From a virus, in the IMG/VR virus record IMGVR_UViG_3300009159_000049, positions 1 to 64,000 of that record: 64,000 nt of DNA, one strand, 5' to 3'. Shown piece after piece: positions 1 to 8,103 of this stretch (the first letter of the stretch is position 1; each line of letters opens with the position of its first letter). Both the position numbers and the translations under genes were made by a program. Under the pieces are notes generated by a model. It had not been told where the DNA came from. It worked only from the letters and a program-made list of their open reading frames with translations, and did not search any database.

Positions 1-542
1 CTAATCTCAAGCTTATTGTAGTGGCATAGCACTTTACCTATTGCCAGAACTGGACCTCTCTTTGCACATGCTTCAGCGTATATTCCATCTTGAATATTAA
101 TCTGTACTAGTCTTAAGTCTTTAACAAACCTGTAGTTAACCATATAGCTAGCCGTGTCTATAGCTGCCACTACAGGCTCTACCAAGGCTTTTAGTCTATG
201 CCTACCTCTGTTGTCTACCTGAGCCCAAGTGACCATAGCGTACATATCAAGCTTAAGAGCAAATTCTATGTATTTATAAAAGTCTTCATGAATGATGTTG
301 TCGTCATCTAGAAAGTATATCCAGTCTTCGTCTTTAAAAGGTATTGTGTTCAACATATGATTTCTTGCATTAACGCCGTACGGGCTTGTCTTATCAACCT
401 TCATTATAATTGCGTTGCTCAGCTCAGGAATATACGCATCATCAAAGTCGTGGCATATTACCCATTGTGCTTGAGGCGGAATGGTTGCATGCATTTCTTT
501 TAGGTTATAAGGCCTAGAGCACGGAGTCAGTATGTACAGCAT
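1..542 (-). CDS. Glycosyltransferase-like protein, GT-A fold (partial)
   Basis: Minus-strand reading frame opens with ATG at 542 and runs off the left edge, giving about 180 residues. The start MLYILTPCSRPYNLK followed by a DWIYFLDDDN segment (DDD at residues 79-81) is typical of family-2-like GT-A transferases, where the acidic triplet binds the metal of a nucleotide sugar. The acceptor is unknown. It faces away from the rest of the window and is the first of several sugar-modifying genes here, so it probably belongs to a surface-glycan or virion-modification set. The C-terminus is missing, so family assignment is tentative. Confidence 0.7.
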   Translation of the reverse strand, partial: MLYILTPCSRPYNLKEMHATIPPQAQWVICHDFDDAYIPELSNAIIMKVDKTSPYGVNARNHMLNTIPFKDEDWIYFLDDDNIIHEDFYKYIEFALKLDMYAMVTWAQVDNRGRHRLKALVEPVVAAIDTASYMVNYRFVKDLRLVQINIQDGIYAEACAKRGPVLAIGKVLCHYNKLEI

Positions 543-689
543 TGTCAGTCCCAGTGGTTGATGTAAACTTATTAGCTTATTATTTTAGTTTTATAGATAA
601 ACCACAAGATTAAATAGGCTCTATACTTACTAAGCTTTTTAAATTAATAATCTTCATTGTAGACTATACAAAAGTCTTTTGGCATAATA

Positions 690-900
690 TGACGTCCAGC
701 TTAGAGCTTAGTTGAGGGCGTCAACTGGTTAGGTACTGATAGACTAATGCATGGAAGCTTGCTCTACGGAACTAGGAACCCATACCATGGCGAAAGCCGA
801 TCAGGTATGGCAGGAGGGGCGGGCAGTATAACGCTCAATTTACTGGCTTGCTGCTGAGCTAACGCTTAGCTAGGACTCCAGGGCAGGGGATCTGGAGAGG
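690..900 (+). ncRNA. Candidate structured RNA or long leader in a 400-base gene-free stretch
   Basis: No credible ORF lies between 543 and 946. At least four hairpins are visible: GTTGA/TCAAC (711-725); CCATACC/GGTATGG (780-786 with 804-810) enclosing GGC-GAAA-GCC with a GNRA-type tetraloop; AGCTAA-cgc-TTAGCT (857-871); and CTCCAG/CTGGAG (876-881 with 892-897). A CATAAT hexamer at 683-688 resembles the -10 of the promoters near 23-25 kb. It may be a small RNA or the 5' leader of the 947 gene. I could not match it to a named RNA family; it is not a tRNA. The 543-680 part is AT-rich, with only a short inverted repeat at 661-676. Confidence 0.3.
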
Positions 901-946
901 CTTTAAACTGGACTTTATAACTTTCTCTTACATGGATGTAAAGACT

Positions 947-1378
947 ATGAGCAGTTTCAACAAGTTGGCTAATCTTCATAGGGTGTTCTTTAAGAAGGCT
1001 GCAGATCCTACTCAGGCAGTTCCAGCTGCTGACAAGTATCGTAAGGGCCCTTTAACTCCATTCGCTGGAGCGATGGGTATACCATCAGAGTACACCCAAG
1101 ACCAAGTACGCAGGCAGCAAGGTATAGCTCAGGGAGGCCTTGCCGCTAGTAAGCTGGTAAACAATGTTGCTAGAGGTAGTGGTATACCTAGTGGTCTTAT
1201 GGCTGCTACTCCACATCTTATGGGAGCTGCTGCTTCATTTAAGAAAGACATTCCAGGCATGTCTAGAGCAGTACCCGGCCTAATACAAGACTACGCAGGT
1301 AGAAACAATCCTAAAGTAAACTACGGCGGACCAGACGAGTTTAATGACGTAAAGAACGTTCAACCTAGAAAGTATTAG
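947..1378 (+). CDS. Hypothetical tagged protein, probably virion-associated
   Basis: 143 residues, not recognised. I chose ATG 947 because its upstream bases (GGATGTAA) resemble those before the next gene, whereas the in-frame ATG at 932 has no ribosome site. The N-terminus (MSSFNKLANLHRVFFKKAAD) ends in the F-x-K-x-A-A pattern seen at the start of many proteins in this window and may be a virion-targeting or processing signal. The middle has a small alanine/glycine-rich stretch (GGLAASKLV). It opens the rightward gene run after the structured non-coding region. Confidence 0.6.
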   Translation: MSSFNKLANLHRVFFKKAADPTQAVPAADKYRKGPLTPFAGAMGIPSEYTQDQVRRQQGIAQGGLAASKLVNNVARGSGIPSGLMAATPHLMGAAASFKKDIPGMSRAVPGLIQDYAGRNNPKVNYGGPDEFNDVKNVQPRKY

Positions 1379-1407
1379 TCTTAATTACTTACAAGGATGT
1401 AACCGTC

Positions 1408-1830
1408 ATGGACTTTAAGCTAGACATCATACTCTCAGCGATAAGCATTCTATTTGGTGCCGCTGGCTCCCTTGCGGGAGCCATTTCCTTTATCTACGTC
1501 AGTAGGCTAAAGGCTGCAAAAGAAGCTGACATAAAGACCAAAGAGATCATCTTAAAAAAGCAGCGCTTAGAGCACCATGAGAATGATACGTTGTTCAGCG
1601 AATACAGGCTTATAGTAGAGTCATCTAAAGACATGCAGAGTTTTCTAAGGGAAGAGATGAAGAACCTTAAGAAGGACATAGAAGAACTCTACAACGACAG
1701 ACGTAACTGCCGTAAAGAGAACGACGAATTGAGAATTAAGGTCATTCAACTAGAGGATGAGCTTAGATCTTTAAGGCGTAGATTAGACAACGGTGGACTT
1801 AGTATACTTTCTAACCAAGACGCGGCCTAA
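1408..1830 (+). CDS. Membrane-anchored coiled-coil protein
   Basis: 140 residues. Residues 7-30 form one hydrophobic membrane segment (ILSAISILFGAAGSLAGAIS). The rest is charged and heptad-like, rich in K/E/R with regularly spaced L and I, so a coiled coil from about 40 to 125 is likely. The topology resembles inner-membrane spanin subunits or other phage membrane-tethered coiled coils, but no neighbouring outer-membrane partner is seen, so that role is only a possibility. SD AAGGA precedes the ATG. Confidence 0.55.
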   Translation: MDFKLDIILSAISILFGAAGSLAGAISFIYVSRLKAAKEADIKTKEIILKKQRLEHHENDTLFSEYRLIVESSKDMQSFLREEMKNLKKDIEELYNDRRNCRKENDELRIKVIQLEDELRSLRRRLDNGGLSILSNQDAA

Positions 1831-1839
1831 TTAAGCCGT

Positions 1840-1882
1840 AACACAGGAGCGATTGATATGAACAGATTAGAAAAAGCAGCAG
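1840..1882 (+). repeat. Ribosome-site plus tag repeat, functional copy (partner at 3375-3417)
   Basis: A 43-base segment covering the SD (ACAGGAG), spacer, ATG and first codons of the 1858 gene recurs with few changes at 3375-3417 inside the next gene. Here it works as a start region. Confidence 0.85.
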
Positions 1883-2460
1883 CTTTCGGAGCAATGATGG
1901 GCAAAGCTGCAGCCGGCGAAGGATACAACGGAGTTCTAACTAATGCTGCTGGCTTTGGCGGTTTAGGCGGACTTGGAGGTGCAGCCTTGGGCGGCCTTGC
2001 AGGCTTAACCGGAATGGTAGGTAACGAAGAAGATGAGGACGGTTCAGGCAAACCTAGACGGGGCGCACTTAGCAGAGCTTTGTACGGGGCTACAAGAGGC
2101 GGTCTTCTTGGTGCAGGCGCTGGTATGTTAGGAGGTGCAGGTACAGCCGCTTATCAAATGTATAACCCACTTACGATGTTAAAGCAGTTGCACAAAGATC
2201 GCATGCACGCTGTAAATAACACATCACCAGACGCTACTGAGAAGTCACAAAAAGATCTTATAGGAAGCAACGTCATGCTAGGGGAAGTACCTTACACTGG
2301 CGGCTTACTAAACACTAAAAAAATGAATGAAGCTGTTAACGAGGGTGTTGGATACCTTACAGGTACAGGTAGTGGAGCAGGAGGCAATAACCTTCTTAAT
2401 GATTTAAGTAGTGCAGGCGAAACCGCTGCTAAATACTTAGGTTTGAGGTCTAATAAGTAA
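1858..2460 (+). CDS. Glycine-zipper protein with N-terminal NRLEKAAAFG tag
   Basis: 200 residues, no named family. It starts MNRLEKAAAFGAMMGKAAAG, the clearest version of the tag shared with the genes at 4199, 4846 and (internally) 2478. Two glycine-rich hydrophobic stretches follow, around 38-62 (GFGGLGGLGGAALGG) and 80-105 (TRGGLLGAGAGMLGGAG), with GxxxG spacing typical of glycine zippers that pack in membranes. A role as an internal virion protein that enters or crosses a membrane during ejection is inferred. ATG has a good SD (CAGGAG). Confidence 0.6.
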   Translation: MNRLEKAAAFGAMMGKAAAGEGYNGVLTNAAGFGGLGGLGGAALGGLAGLTGMVGNEEDEDGSGKPRRGALSRALYGATRGGLLGAGAGMLGGAGTAAYQMYNPLTMLKQLHKDRMHAVNNTSPDATEKSQKDLIGSNVMLGEVPYTGGLLNTKKMNEAVNEGVGYLTGTGSGAGGNNLLNDLSSAGETAAKYLGLRSNK

Positions 2461-2477
2461 ACCTACAGAGGAGCGCC

Positions 2478-4196
2478 ATGAACAGATTAGAAAAAACTTC
2501 AATACATGTTGAAGAAGGTGGCCCAATATCAAGAATAGCTGCCAGCACGCTAGGACGTATAGGCGGCTTTCAAAATCTAATGTTAACTGGTAACGCCCTT
2601 AAAGACCCGTCTAGGTCATTGTTTCATAAGTATCTTCCAGATAGGTTTGAAGAGCACAAACACGATGCAGAGCTAATAGCTAATTCTTCTGACGATAATA
2701 GAGAAGCCCTTAAAGACACTGTATTGAGGCTAGGCGGTACAAACACAATAGACGATATTATATGGAAAAAAGACAGGGGAGACAACTTACCTTGGTACAG
2801 ACGGTTAGGAGGAAGAGTATTACATAACCAAAAGGTTTCGCTTCCTATGCGCTTGATAGGTATGCCTCAGACCCTTGTTACTAATGCTATTACTCCTCTT
2901 TTAAGAGCATCCCACTATAATAGGATGTCAGACACTATAGGCGAATACATGCACGAGCCTGCAGTGACACAGCACGAATTAGGTCACGCACTAGACTTTA
3001 ACGGCCTGTATGGTATAAAACCTGGCAAAGGCAATATAGCTTCTAAGCCTTTAAAAGGCTTAGCCGGCGACCTTTATCATGCATCCTATTTTATGGTTCC
3101 TGGGGCTAACCTTGTTCATGAAGCAAGAGCCAACAGTTTAAGCGACGATGCTTTAAAAAAAGCTTTAGGAGCAGATTCTAAAGAGTATAAGCAGAATGCT
3201 ATTGAGAGAACTAGAGTGTTACCTGCAGGCTACGGATCTTATGTAGGAGCTCTAGCAGCTAATCCTCTTGCTGGTATTATTGCTGGCAGAGCGTATGGAG
3301 CTGTACAGGCAGCTAAGCTTCAAAAAGAATTTGACGAAGAGTACGGTAACGATGAACCTCAAAACATTAAACCTAACACAGGAGCGATTGATACGAATAA
3401 ATTAGAAAAAGCAGCAGAGTTTGGTTCGGCCATGGGTAAGCAGGCAGGCATATTCTGGAAGAAACTAGATCAGCCTGTAGGTATTAAGTCTCAATGGGGT
3501 CCTCACAACGGCGTCACTGAGATGAGGCTAGATGCCGAGAGAACGATGGAGCCTAGGCTTTTAACTAGGTTATTCTCATCACCAGAAAAAGACTATGATC
3601 ATTTGTTTTCTGTAATGAAAGATATGGCAGAGAACGAAGAAAGCGAGCTTACGTCCACGGCAATGGGTAGGGCTATGCTTGCCTCACACTTACTACCAAA
3701 GTGGTATCCAGATAGGTACAAACAAGAAGGCGACAGCCCTATCGGAAATGAGGACGTATTTGAAGACTCTGTGTACCCCGCATTCTCGTCTCAGATTAAG
3801 GCTGCGCCGACCACTCCTATGACTGCCAAAAAAGCAGCAGACACTCTAAAGTCTGCGGCGTGCTGGACAGGCTACGAGCGTGTACCTGGCACAGCGGCGT
3901 TAACTGAAGGCTCTTGCCGTCCTGTAGGTAAGAAGAAGAAAGAATCAGAGAAGAAGGCCTCAGAAGCTTGGCAGACTTCAGAAGGCAAGAACCCAGACGG
4001 AGGCCTAAACGAGAAAGGAAGGGCTAGCTTAAAAGCTAAGGGTCAGGACATAAAAAGACCTCAGCCAGAAGGCGGAGCTCGTAAAGACAGCTTCTGCGCT
4101 CGAATGGGTGGCATGAAGTCTAAGCTTACCTCTGAAGAAACAGCAAATGATCCAGATAGCCGAATTAACAAAGCACTACGTAAATGGAACTGTTAA
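2478..4196 (+). CDS. Fusion protein: HELGH metallopeptidase-like N-half, tagged virion-type C-half
   Basis: 572 residues. The N-half has HELGH at 166-170 and a downstream HEARANS with Glu215, a possible third zinc ligand of a gluzincin peptidase. Around residue 300-320 lies NIKPNTGAID followed by TNKLEKAAEFGSAMGK; its DNA matches the start region of the 1858 gene with ATG changed to ACG, so two once-separate genes have fused. The C-terminal 110 residues are Cys/Lys-rich (CWTGYERVPG, then a SFCARMGGMKSKL segment and a final RINKALRKWNC), a module I recall from other phage proteins of unknown function. Substrate unknown; a virion-borne protease is possible. Confidence 0.65.
   Translation: MNRLEKTSIHVEEGGPISRIAASTLGRIGGFQNLMLTGNALKDPSRSLFHKYLPDRFEEHKHDAELIANSSDDNREALKDTVLRLGGTNTIDDIIWKKDRGDNLPWYRRLGGRVLHNQKVSLPMRLIGMPQTLVTNAITPLLRASHYNRMSDTIGEYMHEPAVTQHELGHALDFNGLYGIKPGKGNIASKPLKGLAGDLYHASYFMVPGANLVHEARANSLSDDALKKALGADSKEYKQNAIERTRVLPAGYGSYVGALAANPLAGIIAGRAYGAVQAAKLQKEFDEEYGNDEPQNIKPNTGAIDTNKLEKAAEFGSAMGKQAGIFWKKLDQPVGIKSQWGPHNGVTEMRLDAERTMEPRLLTRLFSSPEKDYDHLFSVMKDMAENEESELTSTAMGRAMLASHLLPKWYPDRYKQEGDSPIGNEDVFEDSVYPAFSSQIKAAPTTPMTAKKAADTLKSAACWTGYERVPGTAALTEGSCRPVGKKKKESEKKASEAWQTSEGKNPDGGLNEKGRASLKAKGQDIKRPQPEGGARKDSFCARMGGMKSKLTSEETANDPDSRINKALRKWNC
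3375..3417 (+). repeat. Fossil ribosome site and start codon inside a fused gene
   Basis: Near-copy of 1840-1882. The SD core (ACAGGAGCG) is intact, but the start codon is ACG and the region is read through as NIKPNTGAIDTNKLEKAA. This is direct sequence evidence of gene duplication followed by fusion. Confidence 0.85.
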
Positions 4197-4198
4197 TC

Positions 4199-4246
4199 AT
4201 GAACAGACTAGAAAAAGCAGCAGCGTTTGGGCGCATGATGGGGAAG
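4199..4246 (+). repeat. 48-base tag-coding repeat, copy 1 (identical copy at 4846-4893)
   Basis: The first 48 bases of the 4199 and 4846 genes are identical, while the genes differ completely afterwards. This indicates recent copying of the tag module rather than whole-gene duplication. Confidence 0.9.
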
Positions 4247-4849
4247 CTTGCTGCTGATCTAGGCTTGGACTCTGTAAACGATGCAGGACGTAGAGTGTTT
4301 CTTGTTAGCGGTCATAGCGGAGCAGGTAAGTCTACGGTAGCTAAAAGCCTTGGAGAGGCTTTAAAGCTTCCTGTATTATCTATCGATGATCATCCTAGAT
4401 GGCGCCCTATGTTAGAAAGTGACCCAGACATCCGACATACTATAGCAGGATCTCCGGAGAGAAGAAGATTTCTAAATGCGGCTAGGGGAATGGCTACAGA
4501 GATGCTTGATTCCGCTAAGGACGGTGCAGTTGTTGAGGGGACTCAGTTGTCTTTGCTAGGTAGAGGTCAGCTTGCAAGGTATCCTAACAGAGTACTGGTT
4601 ACCACACCTTTGCAAGACCTACTAAAGCAGCGGATAGAGAGAGTTAAAAGAAAGAACATAGCAAAGGGAAAGCCTTGGGACGAAGAGATAGAGGCACGTA
4701 AGTACGATACTGGCAAGAAACTATATGACAGCAACTACAGGCTTGTAAACAGATATGGTAGCACGCCTGGCACAGTCGAGTATGATACAAAGAATCCAAA
4801 AGACTTAAACGAACTTTTTAAGGTTAACTCAGACGAGACAAACCAATGA
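4199..4849 (+). CDS. P-loop nucleotide/nucleoside kinase-like protein with N-terminal tag
   Basis: 216 residues from ATG 4199; the longer in-frame start at 4184 lies inside the previous gene and would put residues before the tag. The first 20 residues are the tag MNRLEKAAAFGRMMGKLAAD. A Walker A GHSGAGKST follows at 38-46, then LSIDD and a VVEGTQLSLLG strand, the order of adenylate-kinase/zeta-toxin-like small kinases. Substrate cannot be read from sequence; a nucleotide or a polynucleotide end are both possible. The start of the next gene overlaps its stop (ATGA). Having the same tag as putative virion proteins suggests it may be packaged. Confidence 0.65.
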   Translation: MNRLEKAAAFGRMMGKLAADLGLDSVNDAGRRVFLVSGHSGAGKSTVAKSLGEALKLPVLSIDDHPRWRPMLESDPDIRHTIAGSPERRRFLNAARGMATEMLDSAKDGAVVEGTQLSLLGRGQLARYPNRVLVTTPLQDLLKQRIERVKRKNIAKGKPWDEEIEARKYDTGKKLYDSNYRLVNRYGSTPGTVEYDTKNPKDLNELFKVNSDETNQ

Positions 4850-4893
4850 ACAGACTAGAAAAAGCAGCAGCGTTTGGGCGCATGATGGGGAAG
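4846..4893 (+). repeat. 48-base tag-coding repeat, copy 2
   Basis: Identical to 4199-4246; encodes residues 1-16 of the tag. Confidence 0.9.
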
Positions 4894-6024
4894 AGAGCTG
4901 CTAACGAAGACCACGATTTTAAGGTAGGCCCTCCAAAAAACGTCTACGGAGGACTACATAATAGAGTTGGAACTCTTCCTTCAGCCTCTACTACACCTAG
5001 GGTTCCTGATTTATCTGTTAAGTCACCAGACGGCAAATGGAGTCTTAAATCTGAGGAGCCATATAACGCCTTTATATCCACTAACTATTCTCCACCTGAA
5101 GGAGGGTTAGGGACAAGTAGACTTAAGTTCCACGAAAGTCTTACCGGACAGTTAAATGAGCTAAACCCTAAAACCTCTCCGACAATGCCGAGTCGGTCTT
5201 CACTGCTAGGTCAAGACGGGGCATGGAACAAGTGGAATGCAAGGATGGGTCAAATAGCTTCGGATATGAGTGATAACGCTCCAATACCACATATGGCTTG
5301 GTCTAAGCACCCGTTCGATGCTCTTGGGCAAGCGCCTCATGCAGCCGAGTGGTCATACCCGGGCAGTCCAAGTGTGCAGTACTCATTGGTGCCTAGGCTT
5401 CACCCAGATCTAGGCCGACCTCGTTATGCTGGAGGGGCTCAAAAAACAACTGACGAGCCTAGAAGCCTAGACAACATAAACGCCACTAGAGTACACGAAA
5501 ACACTCACGCTGGTTGGCAGGATCTGGGGATGGGAGGCCGCACATACTATACACAAACAACAGACCATAAAGGGCTGCCCATAAACAACAGGTCAACGAG
5601 ACATGATGCGATTGGTGACTATTACGACAAGGATGCCCTTGGAAAAAATCATACTAATGCGGTTAGTACATATGCAAAAGGCCCTAGAGCATTAAGATGG
5701 TACAATACAGGCAATAACTCTAATAAGATATCCGATAATACTTATGCAGACCCTTTTAGCCCTTCCAAACTTTCGGATTCTTTAGCCGCTAAAGGAAGGA
5801 CAGCTGCTATTGAGGCAGGGGCTGTATTTAATGAACTTGGACAATCAGCCAGGGCTTTTAAAGACGTTACCGGAAAGCACATGGGCGGGGACTATAATTT
5901 CTCACCGGAGGTCAGTATGTCCAACAGAGAGCTAGGCGAACTGGCAAAGAAGTATAAGCCCTCCGATTTAAACAGCCCAGCCGGTCAGCTGTGGCTGCGT
6001 AGAATACTGGAGACATCTAAATGA
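4846..6024 (+). CDS. HENTH metallopeptidase-like protein with N-terminal tag
   Basis: 392 residues. It begins with the tag MNRLEKAAAFGRMMGKRAAN. The middle carries TRVHENTHAGWQDLG, an HExxH zinc motif at 217-221; the rest is polar and rich in Tyr, Pro and Asn. A possible third ligand is not obvious. Together with the 2478 gene it makes two HExxH proteins within 4 kb, both with the tag peptide, so both may act in the virion or during entry. It overlaps the kinase gene upstream and the 6021 gene downstream by 4 bases each, suggesting translational coupling. Confidence 0.55.
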   Translation: MNRLEKAAAFGRMMGKRAANEDHDFKVGPPKNVYGGLHNRVGTLPSASTTPRVPDLSVKSPDGKWSLKSEEPYNAFISTNYSPPEGGLGTSRLKFHESLTGQLNELNPKTSPTMPSRSSLLGQDGAWNKWNARMGQIASDMSDNAPIPHMAWSKHPFDALGQAPHAAEWSYPGSPSVQYSLVPRLHPDLGRPRYAGGAQKTTDEPRSLDNINATRVHENTHAGWQDLGMGGRTYYTQTTDHKGLPINNRSTRHDAIGDYYDKDALGKNHTNAVSTYAKGPRALRWYNTGNNSNKISDNTYADPFSPSKLSDSLAAKGRTAAIEAGAVFNELGQSARAFKDVTGKHMGGDYNFSPEVSMSNRELGELAKKYKPSDLNSPAGQLWLRRILETSK

Positions 6025-6578
6025 CCATACCTCCGATATCATTAGGACTTATCAAAGGCGCTGAGTGGCTCAAGGCTCTCAACGCTGAGATGTTCTCGTT
6101 TGGGCAGGCGCATGGCCATATGAACAAGAGTGCGGATCACGCTTCAGTGCACGCTCTTGCTGGCAGGCTTCAAGCAGGTCCCAGCGGTAACCTAGAACTA
6201 ACAGTCCCCTCTTCGCTTATCAAAGGTGTCTTTGACGCTCTAGATGAGCCAGGGGCTGAATTCGTTGTGCGTAACAATAGAACTGAGTGCGCTATCAAGG
6301 TAATGACCAAAGAAGAGGTAGATAAGCTAGGCGGAACTAGCCATATCACTGAGCGCGGTCACTCTTATCACTACACTCTTGGCCCTATAGTTGAGCTGCC
6401 TGCAACAGGTGAGTATGAAAAGCTGTGGGCTATTTCTATTAAGAGCGATGACCTAGAGTCCATCCGACGAAGCTACGGATTGGAGACGTCTCCACAACTG
6501 GGGTTCTACATTCCAGTAGGGTGTAAGAAGAAGAGAGTTACTGAGGATAATGAGGTGAGTAAGCTGTCAGTAGTGTAG
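6021..6578 (+). CDS. Hypothetical protein
   Basis: 185 residues, family not recognised. Residues 19-40 (LNAEMFSFGQAHGHMNKSAD) look like a diverged form of the tag seen in the neighbours. The rest is a mixed alpha/beta domain with TSHITERGHSYHYTLGP near the middle and ends in basic GCKKKRVTED. A palindrome of the dispersed family (6481-6494) lies in its coding sequence, read here as L-E-T-S-P, a different frame from most other copies. ATGA overlap with the upstream gene. Confidence 0.55.
   Translation: MTIPPISLGLIKGAEWLKALNAEMFSFGQAHGHMNKSADHASVHALAGRLQAGPSGNLELTVPSSLIKGVFDALDEPGAEFVVRNNRTECAIKVMTKEEVDKLGGTSHITERGHSYHYTLGPIVELPATGEYEKLWAISIKSDDLESIRRSYGLETSPQLGFYIPVGCKKKRVTEDNEVSKLSVV
6481..6494. 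repeat. Dispersed palindrome site 1
   Basis: TGGAGACGTCTCCA, perfect 14-base dyad inside the 6021 gene, reading frame L-E-T-S-P. Confidence 0.9.
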
Positions 6579-6641
6579 CCAGCCTTGCATATGGCTATGT
6601 TTATAGTTAGTATGTGCGCCAGACTATAATAAGAGGTAAGC

Positions 6642-7415
6642 ATGGGACTAGGCGATGAGCTTATGGCTGCAGGGGAAGCTCAGGCATTGTCAAAAGCCTG
6701 CGGTAACTGCAAGGTTGCTATTCTAGACAAGTCAGGTGTAAAGCAGAGGTGGCATGAGATTTGGGATAACGACCCACATATAGCCAAGCTTGGTGATAAG
6801 TTTACCAAGTCTATAGTTAACGGCCCAGGTCGTAGGGGTTACATAGAATCATTTAATAGTGATAGGTGGCTGTGGCGTAGATATAAGCCAATATCACCTA
6901 AGCTTTTCTTCTCAGACAATGAAAAGCAATTTGCAAATAGTATAGGCGAAGGCTTTGTAGTCATAGAACCTAACCTCAAGGTCAAAGCTGAGAGCGTTAA
7001 TAGGAACTGGGGCTGGAACAACTTCATATCTCTTATCAAGATGTTTCCTAATGTAAACTGGGTTCAGATAGGCCCAGATTCAACAAAAGTACTTCCAAAT
7101 GTAAAGCTTATAAAAGTCTCATCTCCAAGAATGGCTGCAGCTGCGCTTACTAAAGCTAAAGCGTTTGTAAGCCATGAAGGCGGTATGCACCATATGGCCG
7201 CAGCCGTAGGGCTTAAAGGTGTAGTTATTTACGGAGGATTTACCTCACCTATGGTAAGCGGTTATGATATTCATAACCATTTATTTGTACCTTCAAACTT
7301 AGGATGTGGTAGCATAAAGGCTTGTAATCATTGCAAGATTGCTATGGAGTCCATTTCACCTGAAATGGTTTCTATAGAGCTTATTAAAGCTCTTAGCTTT
7401 GCAAAGCATACTTAG
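6642..7415 (+). CDS. GT9-like (heptosyltransferase-fold) glycosyltransferase, short
   Basis: 257 residues; most GT9 enzymes are about 320-350, so it is compact. It opens with GLGDELMAAGEAQAL, the first glycine-rich loop of these GT-B enzymes. RNWGWNNFISLIK (121-133), VQIGPD (141-146) and SHEGGMHHMAAAVG (177-190) fit the donor-binding half that in LPS heptosyltransferases grips ADP-heptose. Donor and acceptor here are unknown. It heads a four-gene sugar cluster to 9956. SD AGAGG. Confidence 0.75.
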   Translation: MGLGDELMAAGEAQALSKACGNCKVAILDKSGVKQRWHEIWDNDPHIAKLGDKFTKSIVNGPGRRGYIESFNSDRWLWRRYKPISPKLFFSDNEKQFANSIGEGFVVIEPNLKVKAESVNRNWGWNNFISLIKMFPNVNWVQIGPDSTKVLPNVKLIKVSSPRMAAAALTKAKAFVSHEGGMHHMAAAVGLKGVVIYGGFTSPMVSGYDIHNHLFVPSNLGCGSIKACNHCKIAMESISPEMVSIELIKALSFAKHT

Positions 7416-7441
7416 TATTTGTAAATAATAGGAGTATTCAT

Positions 7442-8008
7442 ATGCAGTCGTTACTTAGCGAAGCTCGTAAGGAAAAATTGAAACACTACACACAACTAGC
7501 CAACAAGCTAGATGGTATTTTTGTTGAAGTAGGCGTGTACAAAGGCGGTAGCGCTGAGATAATAGCTAAAAATAAAAATGAGGAGAAGCCACTATACCTT
7601 TTCGACACGTTCGAAGGTATGCCAGATGTTGATACAGCGTTTGATAACCATCATAGAAAGAACGACTTCAACGACACATCTTATGAAGCTATATGTGCAG
7701 GCGTTGCCAGCTATAAGAACGTTTTTGTGTACAAGGGAGTATTCCCTGGCGTTCACGTAGACTTGATAAAAAATCAAAAGTTCGCCTTAGTTCACATAGA
7801 CGTAGACATATATAAGAGCCACGTAGATTGCCTAAACTTCTTTTATCCAAGAATGGTAGACAATGGAATTATAGTTTTAGATGACTATGAAAGGCCAACT
7901 TGCAAAGGTGCAACTATAGCAATAGATGAGTTTCTCAAGGACAAGCCAGAAGTCCCAGTGTGGAAGATCAACTATCAAGCCTGTATTGTCAAAGGACTTG
8001 CAAAGTAG
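7442..8008 (+). CDS. TylF/MycF-like sugar O-methyltransferase
   Basis: 188 residues. FVEVGVYKGGSAEIIA (about 28-43) is the SAM-binding first strand and loop; LYLFDTFEGMPD (about 51-62) and VHIDVDIYKSHVDCLNFF then VDNGIIVLDDY are diagnostic of the macrocin-O-methyltransferase family, which methylates sugar hydroxyls using SAM and Mg2+. Shorter than antibiotic-pathway members (about 250). Its place in a glycosyltransferase cluster supports a glycan substrate. SD TAGGAG. Confidence 0.8.
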   Translation: MQSLLSEARKEKLKHYTQLANKLDGIFVEVGVYKGGSAEIIAKNKNEEKPLYLFDTFEGMPDVDTAFDNHHRKNDFNDTSYEAICAGVASYKNVFVYKGVFPGVHVDLIKNQKFALVHIDVDIYKSHVDCLNFFYPRMVDNGIIVLDDYERPTCKGATIAIDEFLKDKPEVPVWKINYQACIVKGLAK

Positions 8009-8103
8009 CCCTAATTTGATTATGCACTTAACTTATAGCTTCTATTTATGCTATACATGTATGCTAATTCAGTAATGTAGACCATTTGCTCAAGGTACTA
8101 GTT

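Noticed and set aside
690-900. Hammerhead ribozyme or tRNA in the non-coding stretch
   Set aside because: A CTGATAG...CGAAA pattern is near but the invariant CUGANGA core is missing; no cloverleaf or TTCRA arm was found.
1494-1679. Minus-strand ORFs throughout (for example 1494-1679, 8969-9205, 40724-41212)
   Set aside because: They lie fully inside clear + strand genes, lack ribosome sites and show no domain; treated as shadows.
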